Origin: Pestalotiopsis fici W106-1
Lineage: Eukaryota > Ascomycota > Sordariomycetes > Amphisphaeriales > Sporocadaceae
DNA: 64,000 nucleotides
NCBI RefSeq assembly: GCF_000516985.1
Contig: NW_006917092.1
Span: forward strand, 6,017,888 to 6,081,887
Direction of reading: 5' to 3'
The notes beneath the pieces are model-generated. The model was given only the letters and a program-made list of their open reading frames with translations. It was not told the DNA's origin and did no database searches. Numbering within the stretch: the stretch's first letter is position 1; each line of letters begins with the position of its first letter. Positions 44,089 to 55,000 of this stretch are shown here, one piece after another. Made by a program: the position numbers and the translations under genes.

Positions 44089-45909
44089 ATGTTGAAAGAT
44101 CTTAAATATCTGCCTCTGGCCGTGACTGTTCCGTTTTTTCTCGGATGCCTTTATTCATTATGGCGCCTCTGGACATTCAATTTGCGACCTCTGCTTCAAC
44201 CGTCCAAACCAAGAGAAGTACCATATTGGATACCATGTAGGTTATAATATGACGTAAACATAAGAATGATTTATTACAACAGCTAAATGAATTTCTAGTA
44301 CTCGGTAGGGCACCATATCGTGTCATATTGCTTTGACGATGACTACGTCTCACAAGTAACAGGGCATACCGTTGGTTTCTTTCGAAATTATGCCGCGGTA
44401 ATGGAAAGTGGACTGTGAGCTTTGTCGACAGTTCCATGTATCAGCGCGTCTTGCTAATACTTGATACCAGGAATTGCTTCGGCCGTGTTCGCGAACCCTT
44501 TGCTCTCCAGCTCCTCGGCAAGAAACTGTACATTTGTACGGACCCTGTTGACGTCTCAACCATCTTTGATGACACCGAGAGCTTTAATTTTGATCATCAC
44601 TTGACCGATCTCTTGAATAGCTTTGGAATTTCGAACGATGCTCTGAGACGATCCTGGCACGTGCCAAGACCTGGCGACTGGTGCTTTATCCCCAACAACC
44701 CTGTTAATCCGAAGCAAAAGAGCTTGATTCACTGTGTGGAAGACATTTACAGAGCTCAACTTCTGCCCGGCGAACACATGAATAGATGGACCCAGAAATT
44801 TTTGAACTCAGTACGCGATTCACTATATACTATGGACAGTCTGGCATTCTGCCTCCAGCCAGGTGGTGCCGGATCATATCAAGGTCGCACACTTAGCAGG
44901 GTTTCTCTCTACTCTCTTGTTTCCTCTATTAATGTGCAGGCCACTGTCAACGCCATGTTCGGACCTCGCCTACTGAACATTGATCCTTTGGTCGTCCAGT
45001 ACATGACGACCTTCAATGAGTACGTCTGGATGATTATATTTCGATGCCCTAACGTCTTTGGATCGCCTATACTTGCCGCTCAAAATAAACTCCTGGCCGC
45101 TGTGCGCACGTTTGTGCAGCTTCCAGAAGATCAACGCAAGGAGGCATCTTGGGCCATCACAAACACTCTAAAAGGCATGGAGATCGTCGGAATGGACCTT
45201 GAGTCTAAAGTATCCATGATACTCATGATCTTCTGGGCGTACGTAGGGCTTGTTCATTTCAGAACTATAACAATACATGGTTGGAGCTAACTTCATATAT
45301 AGCGGTGTTTCTAACGAGCACAATAGCTGTTTCTGGCTTCTGACTCATTTATTATATGACGAGACACTCCTGAACCTAGCAAGAGAAGAAACAGAATCTG
45401 CTTGGCAGTCTGGACATTTGGACATCAAATACTTATGTGCAAACAGCCCAAATCTTGACTCCATTTTCAATGAAGTCCTCCGACTCAATAATACTGCTGC
45501 TGCTGTCAGAGTCGCGTCAAAAGACACGACTGTTGGAGGCAAGCATCTCCCAGCTGGATCGACCATCCTTATGCCGTTTAGGCAGCTTCATATGAATGAG
45601 AATGTATGGGGAACCGGTGTCTCGGAATTTCAGCCCTTGAGATTCCTCAACAGGAAGTCCTTGACTCGTTCTGCGTCTTTCAGACCTTTTGGTGGTGGGG
45701 CGACTCTGTGCCCTGGACAGACACTAGCCAGGCAGGAGATCTATGGGTTCATTGCTGCCCTCCTGCACCGTTATTGTGTGGATGTGACACTGGATTCTGT
45801 CGGGAACAAGCCACCCTTCCCGCGTCTGAATTCAATGACGCCATCATTTGGTCTCAATGGTCCTATCAAGGGCACAGATGTGTTCGTCTCTATCTCGGAA
45901 AAATGGTGA
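44089..45909 (+). CDS. CYP7/8-like cytochrome P450
   Basis: 526 aa from exons 44089-44236, 44357-44414 (58 nt), 44471-45238 and 45303-45909, total 1581 nt. Exon 1 is an anchor ending in VPYWIP. Exon 2 supplies LTGHTVGFFRNYAAVMESGL, which leads into GRVREPFALQLLGKKLYI, a layout typical of CYP7/8-like fungal P450s. The ExxR is EVLR, and the haem loop PFGGGATLCPGQ has Cys461. As in the relative at 36458, the I-helix lacks AGxDTT: it reads MIFWAGVSNEHNSCFW. Other acceptor choices for intron 1 exist; this one restores the conserved motif and keeps frame. Confidence 0.85.
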
Positions 45910-47035
45910 TAACACGCAACAACATAGGCATGGGGATTAGCAGTTGTTTGAAGACATGGGTTACATACAAAATCTCCTCCTAAATCACACTGTCTCTGGA
46001 AGTAAACAACATTCGTTATGTGGCCAAAACTCCTGAAAATTATTCTGTAAAAGAAATGACGCAAGCGATGAAGGTTCGTGCTTCTGAATTACAAACGGCC
46101 TTAGAAGGGTGCATGCTGGCAGCAGTCGGACGATACATTAAGGTAATCACTAGCACTGACCAGAAGAGGGTAGACGTTTCAAGGAAACACGGGGTAAATG
46201 TGATCAGTATTGAACGCTAACGTGAGACTGAAGCCCCGATTGCCGACGCATTTGGTCGCGCCCCACCACAGGACTAGAATAGCATCTTCCAACACGAGTT
46301 GCGAATATCATGGCTGACTGCAAGGCGACTTGTCGTCCTCAGGTCTGCTCACCATTGAACCGCCGGCTATCTGGGTACCTAGGCAGGTAACTTACTACCT
46401 AACATACAATTTAATGTACCTACCTATGTAGGAACTAATGCAAGTTTGCAGTTGGTGAAATATTGACTGCGGACTTCGTGCATGAGTCCATCTAATGGCT
46501 GTACATCGTAGGGGTGCAAGGGTTGTGCGGGTGGCGGCGGCAGGAGCCGCCCCCCGACTAGCTCAACGCCTCAAGGACCCGAGATTGCCCCTAGTTACGT
46601 GCACCACTCGGCCCGCAAACCTGCAGTTCACTTGACGGGCATCTATCCTGTTTGCGCAAGCCGCATGAGCATATCAGGTTGCAACCAAGTATGTGCCTAC
46701 CTAGTACCTATTTAGTACTTAGGTGCATTGATACCTGTTTGAGACAGCAATGCAACCCCAATCTACATGTGTGAAGCACCTACATATTGCCCGGCGGGTG
46801 TGTGATTAATTTTAATCCAATGCACAGCTTGTCCGGATATTTGCTAGGGAAGCTTCCAATGTTACCTCCAAGCTGCCGTATTACTATGATTTTCGGGGTT
46901 GGTTGGAGAGAGAATCCATCTCGTTCTTTTCTCTACTTTCCCTTTCCCCCATCACTTGTCTTGGTTATAGTAGACTACGCCAAACCAAAAATCTGGGAAA
47001 TCCTTTTACTTGAGCTACTAGTTACCTACCTCACC
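45910..47035. other. Intergenic with TAGGTA motif clusters
   Basis: No gene is supported. Dense TACCTA/TAGGTA words occur at 46,374-46,434 and 46,697-46,725, including GTACCTACCTATGTAGG. Confidence 0.45.
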
Positions 47036-49232
47036 ATGCCTGAGGAAGCGGCGATTTCGGCACAAAGCCTGACCCCCGAAAGGCAGCTTTTAGCCTCATG
47101 GCGACTCACAACTGTTATTGGCAGCTTGTGTCTTGGTGTATTTCTCTTTGGTCTAGATGTCAACATCATTTCCGTCGCTATTCCACACATTACAACTGAA
47201 TTTCAATCCTTAGCAGACGTAGCCTGGTACGGTTCAGCGTACATGCTCACACTAACTGCATTTCAGCCCATGTTTGGCAATCTTTACAAGTACTTCAATG
47301 CTAAAGTGGTCTACTTGACTTCGCTCGTTATTTTCGAGGGTATGCGATTCAGTACCTCATAACATCCCAACATTTCTTTACCCCAAGTCAATTCGAGAGC
47401 TAATCGTGACATCGTTTTATAGTGGGTTCTGCCATCTGCGCGGGCTCGCCGTCGTCTGCTGTGCTCATCTTTGGACGGTCATGGCTTGGTCTAGGAGCCG
47501 CAGGTCTCCTCCAAGGAGCTCTTGCTATCATTGGGCAAACTGTCACGATCGACCGAGTGCCCTTATTCCAGGGAATAGTCGTCAGCTCGATGGCAGTGGC
47601 TGTCTGCTGCGGGCCCGTCATTGGTGGCGCTCTTACACAATACACGAGCTGGCGTATGTAAACACATCCGAAGAATATAATTGATTTCATCACTAATGAT
47701 GTGAGCAGATTGGTGTTTTTGGATGTGAGATATTTTGAGTCCTTCGCATCAATGACATTGGCAATGCATCTCTTCTGACACAGCTGCAGCAATCTCCCCG
47801 CCGGTGTGTGTGTCATCATCAGCGTCATACTCTTCGTACCCCTCGGAGAGCCCTCGCAGGATGGCAATAAAGCCTTGTCGCTGCGTGAGAAGTTGATGCA
47901 TATGGATGCTCCGGGCCTTGTGCTGTTCCTGGGCGCGATGTGCTGCATCCTGCTTGCATTGACTTGGGGTGGTACTGTGTACTCCTGGAACGACCAAAGA
48001 ATCGTGGGGCTCTTTGTTGGCTTTGGAGTAATGATGGTAATCTTTATTTACTGGCTAATCAGACAGGGAGAGCTTGCCCTTATCCCTGTTCGAGTGTTAA
48101 AGACACGTTCAGTATATGTTGGAGCCATATGCCTACTAGGTTTTGGCGGAGTTTCCGTAGTTGTAAGTCTCTAACGAGTATTCTGGGGGTTTCAACCACC
48201 GTTGAGTCTGACTTCAGCTACTAACATTTCCTTAGTACGGATACTACCTCCCCATCTTGTTCCAATCTGCACAGGCCGTGTCTACCACCGAAAGTGGGCT
48301 ACGATACATTGCCCTCGTAGGCCCTCAAATAGTCTCCTTGATCATTATCGGAGGATTAGTCACCAAATGGGGGTATTACGTGAGTTACCATGATCCAGCT
48401 TCAGAAATAATTTGACAATTAGTTAACAAAGTCCCTTCCAGGTTCCATATATGGTAGCCGGAAGCGCCCTTTGCAGTATTGGTGCTGGCCTTCTCACAAC
48501 CGTCACGCTCTCCACTCCCACCACACATTGGGCTACCTTCCTCGTCATAACCGGAATCGGTCTTGGTATGGCAGGTCAGCTTCCGTACACAGCTTTACAG
48601 GCAGTTCTTGCGTAAGTTCTATATCACATTACAAAGTCATCATTAATGCGAAATGACTGTTGACATTATCAGTCCTGAGGATGTTGCAATAGGGAATGGT
48701 GAGTCGCGAAGTGTCATACACAGTGGTGTTGAAGTTCTAACGTCCAAGCAGCTCTCAACGTGTTCTCATTCCACTTGGCAGGGTATGTGGATTTCAATTA
48801 TCATTTTGGACATCTCCTCACATCCTTGTTGTTCATTGTGTAAACCTCTTTGATGAGCTAACTTGTTGAAGCGCTGTGGGAACTGCCGTTGGCCAGGCAC
48901 TCCTGCTCGATGGGCTCAAGGTTGAAGTACCACGGTACACAGACGCCGTAACCGCTCGCGAAGTGATCCAAGCCGGTGCTACAGGTTTGGAAAACGTGGC
49001 CAAGTCCCCTGTGGTGCTCCACGCATTGCGTGCAGCATATGCTCAGGCGGTTCGCCGCACAATCATTCTTGGCCTTGCAGGTATCTGCTTGGTCGTCCCT
49101 ATCTCCTTCGCGATGGAGTGGGTCAACATCAAGGAGGTGGCTGAGACAAGGCTCCGCTTGGGTGAATCTCAACAGCTACAATCCGAGAGCAAGGACCCTC
49201 ACACTTCGGCCGAGAAGGTGAATGATGTTTAA
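47036..49232 (+). CDS. DHA2-type MFS efflux pump (nine exons)
   Basis: Fourteen-helix drug/H+ antiporter, plasma membrane, 551 aa. Exons: 47036-47339, 47423-47653, 47709-47724 (16-nt micro-exon), 47790-48162, 48236-48379, 48442-48611, 48673-48698, 48752-48782 and 48872-49232. They total 1656 nt in one frame. Signatures: FGLDVNIISVAIPHITTEF (TM1), DVAWYGSAYMLT, the antiporter motif C region AVCCGPVIGGALTQYTSW, then HWCFWINLPAG, which is built across the micro-exon. It ends QALLLDGLKVEV and RRTIILGLAGICLVVP (TM14). Position 3 of the usual WRW is His here. It resembles efflux pumps of toxin and pigment clusters and may serve region D. Confidence 0.9.
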
Positions 49233-50775
49233 CTATGGTGCATGCAGACCCTGTTTACAACATTGTCAACACTAAATCATATGGAATTCATAATTTTGCC
49301 AAGTCCGTGATATGAGTCATTGTTGAGTTTGAAATGTGTGGACATGGCACTTACGCAAGGTCGCGCCAAGCACTCGGTGCTATATAAATGTGGATGCGCC
49401 TCTCTCTAGGACTGTTTTGTCACCACGGAGATCATCTGGATGCAGGTGATTATATTTGAGTCCGACTGTAATAAGTTTTGATCCTATTTTAGTCATTTTA
49501 TGGTACAAAGCCTTATCTTTTGCGGTCAAACTCTCTTAACCAACAATTGTCCTATACATGCTCCAGTTATCGCCGCTCGTAAGTTAGATCCTCCGCAAGC
49601 CAAGAATGGCTTCAGGTCGCTAATGGAGCGCACACCACCTGCTAAGGCAAATATTATACTTGCTGCGCTGTAAATTCTATATATTGTACAAGGCGCCCCG
49701 CGCCGTTCCTCCCTAAACCTTTCGGTTTCGAATTTCAGGTTTTTACGTCTTTGTCTACCGATCACACGTTGACCGTTTGATTCTTGAAAAAGTTAAATCA
49801 ACTCAACTCGACACGATCCCACCCTGTTTCCTATGGGAGCTATCTCGAAATAAGATGGGCGGGACGACTCGCGGCGATAGCCCGTCGGTCGTCTAGTCAT
49901 ACCCATTCCTGGTCTGTAACTTTCACGGCATACCATATGAAGAGATTTTGGTTTAGGATGGGGGTCGTCATGGCTGTAATAACAGGACTGCATCTCGCCT
50001 GCGAGGCCCTGACTACAAAGATGTTCGAGGATAGAAAAAGGTGCAAGTCCTTGACAAGCGGAGAGTCTTCATCCGAGAGCCGATTTGCGAGGTCGTCTTG
50101 ATGAGCGGTGGGCTGAGAGTGGGCAGTGGGAATTCTGCCGCGTTCAGATCTCTTTTCGATGATATCTGATAGTCAGCATTTTCAACACATACGACCATAG
50201 GTCTTAGAGAACTCGGCATCCCGTCCGCTCTGCCCTAGATAAACTGAGAAGCGCCTGACAATCAGGCATTTGCTGTGCCGCACTGCGCCCCAGTGGGGAT
50301 TGACCAGGTATCTTTTGTGAGTTAAGCTTAACTTGGGTGGCTTTATTCAACTCGCTAAGTGTAACCCTTATAATCAGACATGATACTGCAGAGAGTTGCC
50401 AAACCAAGCCCTCGAACTCAAGGCTATGTTTCGGTCAGCCACTAGGATTTTGATCCTATCACGATACCTTTTCCCATATTGATTTGTCATTACCGCGTTG
50501 GAGGGCAAGGCTCAGCTAGGCGGCAGTTTGATCCGTCATTCGAGTAATTTGTCCTATTTTGGGGGCTGCATACTAGGTATGAATACAGCGTTCACTATCT
50601 CCTGTCGGTCCCGATCATGCCTCCCCTGCTTCCACCAAGACTCCGTTCTCCCTTGGCAACTCCATTGCCTTTGCACGTCCACCTTTCTTTCCATCGATAA
50701 GCTCTACAGTTCAATTTCCTCACACTCACAAAACGATACTGGCGCACAACGGGATCTGAATTCCCCGCCGACAAT
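49233..50775. other. Intergenic region
   Basis: No confident gene. A 79-codon minus frame at 49526-49765 has a hydrophobic middle but no family resemblance. Pyrimidine-rich sequence precedes the start at 50776. Confidence 0.35.
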
Positions 50776-53700
50776 ATGAGCGCTGAGAGCCAACAATCTA
50801 GGCCACTTTTGCCTGATGGAAATGGCGCTTTGCCATCGGAACGGCCGATCCATTCGGACAACAAGCAGACACCTTCCCAGTCTCTTCACAAGTTGCAACA
50901 ATCTCCATTATCGCATTGGCGACCTCCATACCTACGACGGAGAGTGCTGGCCATCTTTTGCGGCATCTTCATTGCGCTAGTCATCGCGCTGTCCGTCCTC
51001 TTGTCAGTGTCAAACAATAATACGGGCCTGGCGACCGGCTACCAGGGCGATCATTACCTATGGACCTATGGGCCGACTGCTATTCTTACCGTAATCGCAG
51101 CCCTGTTCAACCGGGTCGAATATCAAAGCAAAATGTTTGCTCCGTGGGAGAGCTTATCCAGACAGCATCCTGCGAAAGGAGTCGACAGTGTGGTCCTTGA
51201 TTATAATTCTCACCTCCAGCCGGTCGCTATTCACCATGCTATCCGGAAAAGGCATTTCACCGTTGCGATTGCAACCACAGTCTCGTTGCTAATCAAGCTC
51301 TTGATTGTCCTGTCTACTGGCCTCATCACCTTATTACCAATGGAAGTGATCGATCACTCGTATTCAATGATACTAGAAAACGAGTTTCGTTACAGCAAAA
51401 CGAGTAGCTTAGGCTTTGGCCCAGCCGGGAACGTCACATCCCCACTCTACATTATGCAAAGCCTCCAAGGAAATACTGGGGATCGCCTCGAGTTTGTGAC
51501 TGGCCTATTTAAAAACTTTGCGTTCCCGTCATTATCTACAAATCTTCCTGCCGTCGCCAAATTTCGAGCCACAGTCGACGGACTGGAAACCTGGCTGGAT
51601 TGCAATCCAGCCAATTTGACCCTGCCCGACTTTGGTGGAGATGAACGTGATTTTCCGGCAATTTATCAATATGCACCACGCACCGACATTACACTGACTT
51701 CTTCGGACTGTCAAATGACACTCTCGCTGAGGGATCCTCCCTGGGACGATGCTCCGGGACCAGACCAAAGAAGGTTTTCGCGTTTCGTCGAGCAGCAGTG
51801 CGATGGTACGACAGGCGATGCCGGCAAGCGCATGGCACTCGTGACTGGAGTTCTCGAGTATTTCATCAACGAGACCGCGCCAATTTCCTCTGACTGCGAC
51901 AGCTGGTCTACGTGTCAAAACAACCAAACGTACCAAGATGCAATTCGGACACGGGGAAGACTATTGCAGTCGGCGCAACTACTTTGCAAGCCGGCATATC
52001 GCATTACCAAGATAAATGTCGTCGGAAACGGTACCTCCACTCTGAGTTTGGAGCCCGCGATTGGATTCCCCAACGTGACGCTTGTGACAGTCACTGCGTG
52101 GGACATTGCCACCGCCCATTTTAGGTCATATGCGGCCGCCGTCGACTCAGCCCCTTCGAAAGAAGTGCGAACGAACGACGGCAAGACGGTAGTAGATTAT
52201 GACGTATACTCCAAGGGTATTATCGCCAGTCTCCAGACATCAGATACAGAAGTGGATTGGGTATACGACCAAGGACACATACAAGAGCTTCTTGACGCCT
52301 ACTACCGGCAGTTTGGTGCCATAATCGGTCAGCAAATGCTACTGGAGCCCGCATCCATCCCGATGATTGGATCTGCCACACTCGTCAAAAATCGTCTCGT
52401 CGTGCAGCAGTGGCCTGCAGAACTGATGATCGGAGTCGTTGTTGTCTCTCTGCTTCTTACACTGCTGGCCATTTTGACAGTTCCACAGCATGGCGTTTTG
52501 CCTCGGAGCCCAAACACGTTACTTGGGACAGCAGTCATTGTTTCCCACAGTCCCGGTCTCTTGGCAATGTTACGCGACTTTGGAGATGTAGCGTCCCATT
52601 CCTTGGGAAAAACTTTGCATCAAGCAGTTTTCCATACCAGAATAATTGACAATCTAGCCGACAATGAGAAGGTATTTGCCATGATCTGGAACAAACCGGT
52701 TCGAGTAGGTTCAACCAATATGCCAAGAAAGATTGGCCAGGAAAAGTCGGACCAAAAGTATCCTCGCATCCTCCACCTGCTTCCCCGGCTGGGCTTGTTT
52801 CTTATTTTGTTGGCATTTACTGTTTCCCTCGAAATGACACTGCGTAAGTCCAACGTCAATAACGGTTTGGGAAGTGCCGGCGAAAATTCCAGCATACATT
52901 ACCTATGGACAGCAATGCCTACCATCATATTTGGCGGTCTCGCTATGGTCTTCTCGTCCATGGACTTCAACACTAGGACTATAGCTATGTATTGGAAGCT
53001 GTCGAAAACAGTCACGACGGAGATCTTTGTGGAACTGGATTTCCTGGATGTTTCCATCCTGAGAGCAATGTACAGGGAAGCCAGATTTCGAAGCTTTGGC
53101 GCTCTAGCCATGACCACATTGATGCTATTTGCATCACTCTACACGATATTTGCTGGTTCGCTCTTTCAAGCAGTTCCATACCCCATGACATTTTCAACAA
53201 GCTTGCAAGTCAATGGTTCCATGTCAACAAACTCCTCTCTGTACACGGCTGCGGACGATGAATTCTTGCAAGATGTCGGCAATACAGTCTCATTGATCAT
53301 GTCTGCCAATCTATCATTTCCACAGTTCACATATAAGGATCTCACATTCTCTCAGTTCATGCCAGCCATGCTTCCGACGACCAATTCGACATTTGATGCA
53401 TCCACTGTTCCTATAACGGCAGTCATTCCGGCAGTCAGACCCGCTTTCGACTGTAGATTATATGGTCGGGCTGATATACAGTCCAAAGTTATTATGAACT
53501 ACACGGCTGAAGCATCATCTGATAAAGATGCGGAAGGAAATCTGATTCCAACAAACCCTCTCGAGTTGATGATACAGGACGAGCAGTGCAACTATTTTTA
53601 CAGGGATCCAAAGCAAGTGGGGGATCTTTTCAAGTGGAACTTTACGCTGGTTATCTGGGATGCCACCAACGTCACGTACTTTGGAGGAGGGTTTACTGAC

Positions 53701-54561
53701 GATACTAAATGTAGCGAACTGTTATACATTTGGGGCCATCTCGGCCATCCAGAAGATGGCAACATCACGGTACAACACGTGGCGGCTCTGGGTTGCAACC
53801 AAACTCTTGAAGTTGTCGACGTGGATGTTCATTTTACTGGGGCTGCTCTCGAAATTGATTCGAAGAACCCGCCGAATCCCCGGGACGAATCAAGACGAAA
53901 AACAGCCGTAAAGGTTGACACAGCTGGTCTGTATGACTATCTTCCCGGCTCACCCCTGGATAATGATATCTACCTCAACCATTTCTTCAGTCCGCTCATT
54001 TACTCGCCCTGGGCTGTACCTTTGCAAATGCTTGGCAACGCTAGCAATGACAAGGATGTTCAAGATGCAGCACTCTCACAGCAAGGAATTCTTGTGTCTC
54101 AAATGCTCAACAAGCAGCGGGTGTATGGTAACACAACCGATATGATGCCCGGCCTCTCTTCTGAAGTGCAGGGCGCCAATGATGCACGATCATACAATGC
54201 GTCCGGCATCGACGCAACAAGCTCGAGACGCGTAGTGCAGGATCCAGTTTCAACGCACGTTCTCGAAGCGTTACTCATAGCATCGGCACTGCTGCTGATA
54301 GTAGCCTGGGCGCTCGAACCGAGGACCGACATAGTACCACGAGATCCGCGAAGCATTGCCAGTATGGCAGCTGTGATAGCTGGTGGCAATCTTCTCGACT
54401 TGATTCCCGCAGATGTGCAGCGCCTCAGCGACAAGGACCTGAAGGACGCGCTGAGACCCGACACCAAGTTTTGGCTCGGCAGGGGAGTTGCACCGGGTGG
54501 CAAGCCGCTTCTACAAGAAGATTCGGACGGAATGGACCGATTTGGATTATACGCAAGATAA
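50776..54561 (+). CDS. DUF3433 multi-pass membrane protein
   Basis: 1261 aa in one exon. The family is fungal-specific and of unknown function. Two DUF3433-like halves are visible. In each, a TM helix (VLAIFCGIFIALVIALSVLL near residue 57; LGLFLILLAFTVSLEMTL near 680) is followed by Y-L-W-T-x2-P-T (YLWTYGPTAI; YLWTAMPTII), and then by a second helix pair (ATTVSLLIKLLIVLSTGL; ALAMTTLMLFASLYTIF). Extracellular loops carry many N-x-S/T sequons and paired Cys. A last TM (LLIASALLLIVAWAL) precedes a cytosolic tail. It probably sits at the plasma membrane. Confidence 0.88.
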   Translation: MSAESQQSRPLLPDGNGALPSERPIHSDNKQTPSQSLHKLQQSPLSHWRPPYLRRRVLAIFCGIFIALVIALSVLLSVSNNNTGLATGYQGDHYLWTYGPTAILTVIAALFNRVEYQSKMFAPWESLSRQHPAKGVDSVVLDYNSHLQPVAIHHAIRKRHFTVAIATTVSLLIKLLIVLSTGLITLLPMEVIDHSYSMILENEFRYSKTSSLGFGPAGNVTSPLYIMQSLQGNTGDRLEFVTGLFKNFAFPSLSTNLPAVAKFRATVDGLETWLDCNPANLTLPDFGGDERDFPAIYQYAPRTDITLTSSDCQMTLSLRDPPWDDAPGPDQRRFSRFVEQQCDGTTGDAGKRMALVTGVLEYFINETAPISSDCDSWSTCQNNQTYQDAIRTRGRLLQSAQLLCKPAYRITKINVVGNGTSTLSLEPAIGFPNVTLVTVTAWDIATAHFRSYAAAVDSAPSKEVRTNDGKTVVDYDVYSKGIIASLQTSDTEVDWVYDQGHIQELLDAYYRQFGAIIGQQMLLEPASIPMIGSATLVKNRLVVQQWPAELMIGVVVVSLLLTLLAILTVPQHGVLPRSPNTLLGTAVIVSHSPGLLAMLRDFGDVASHSLGKTLHQAVFHTRIIDNLADNEKVFAMIWNKPVRVGSTNMPRKIGQEKSDQKYPRILHLLPRLGLFLILLAFTVSLEMTLRKSNVNNGLGSAGENSSIHYLWTAMPTIIFGGLAMVFSSMDFNTRTIAMYWKLSKTVTTEIFVELDFLDVSILRAMYREARFRSFGALAMTTLMLFASLYTIFAGSLFQAVPYPMTFSTSLQVNGSMSTNSSLYTAADDEFLQDVGNTVSLIMSANLSFPQFTYKDLTFSQFMPAMLPTTNSTFDASTVPITAVIPAVRPAFDCRLYGRADIQSKVIMNYTAEASSDKDAEGNLIPTNPLELMIQDEQCNYFYRDPKQVGDLFKWNFTLVIWDATNVTYFGGGFTDDTKCSELLYIWGHLGHPEDGNITVQHVAALGCNQTLEVVDVDVHFTGAALEIDSKNPPNPRDESRRKTAVKVDTAGLYDYLPGSPLDNDIYLNHFFSPLIYSPWAVPLQMLGNASNDKDVQDAALSQQGILVSQMLNKQRVYGNTTDMMPGLSSEVQGANDARSYNASGIDATSSRRVVQDPVSTHVLEALLIASALLLIVAWALEPRTDIVPRDPRSIASMAAVIAGGNLLDLIPADVQRLSDKDLKDALRPDTKFWLGRGVAPGGKPLLQEDSDGMDRFGLYAR

Positions 54562-55000
54562 GGATAACGCGGACGCAATTGGCAGAATATGATGATTGGA
54601 AAATCAATTAGTGGGCAAATATGGTGCAAAGAAGTTGATGAATGGGTAATCATGGTGGAAGAATATACAAACCATGCTATTTGAATAAGAGGGACTCGTA
54701 ACTAATATTAGTGAATAATGACAAGTAGCATCAGCTTTTGTGTATTAATTTTAAATTGTAGGAAGAAATTGCCTACCTCCGAACCTGTAGTGCAGAAGCT
54801 AACTCATTATAGCAAAGCTATACTATTCTCACCGGGCAGCGCATTTCCAGTTCACAAGATTCTAAAGATCTTTAATATATAATATTGAACATATTCTATA
54901 GATTTCGCTATGCTATCATGGCGATATCATAATAATATCAGAGGTCTTTGTGTATAGAGGATCCCCTAAGGAACCCCATATTCCGCTCCCCGGGTTGCGA
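54562..55000. other. 3' flank and border to the AT-rich block
   Basis: Normal-composition flank changing to AT-rich repeat DNA just after 55,000. No gene is visible. Confidence 0.4.

Noticed and set aside
49526..49765. 79-codon minus frame with a hydrophobic middle
   Set aside because: No homolog recognised, no signal peptide pattern, poor start context; insufficient to call a gene.
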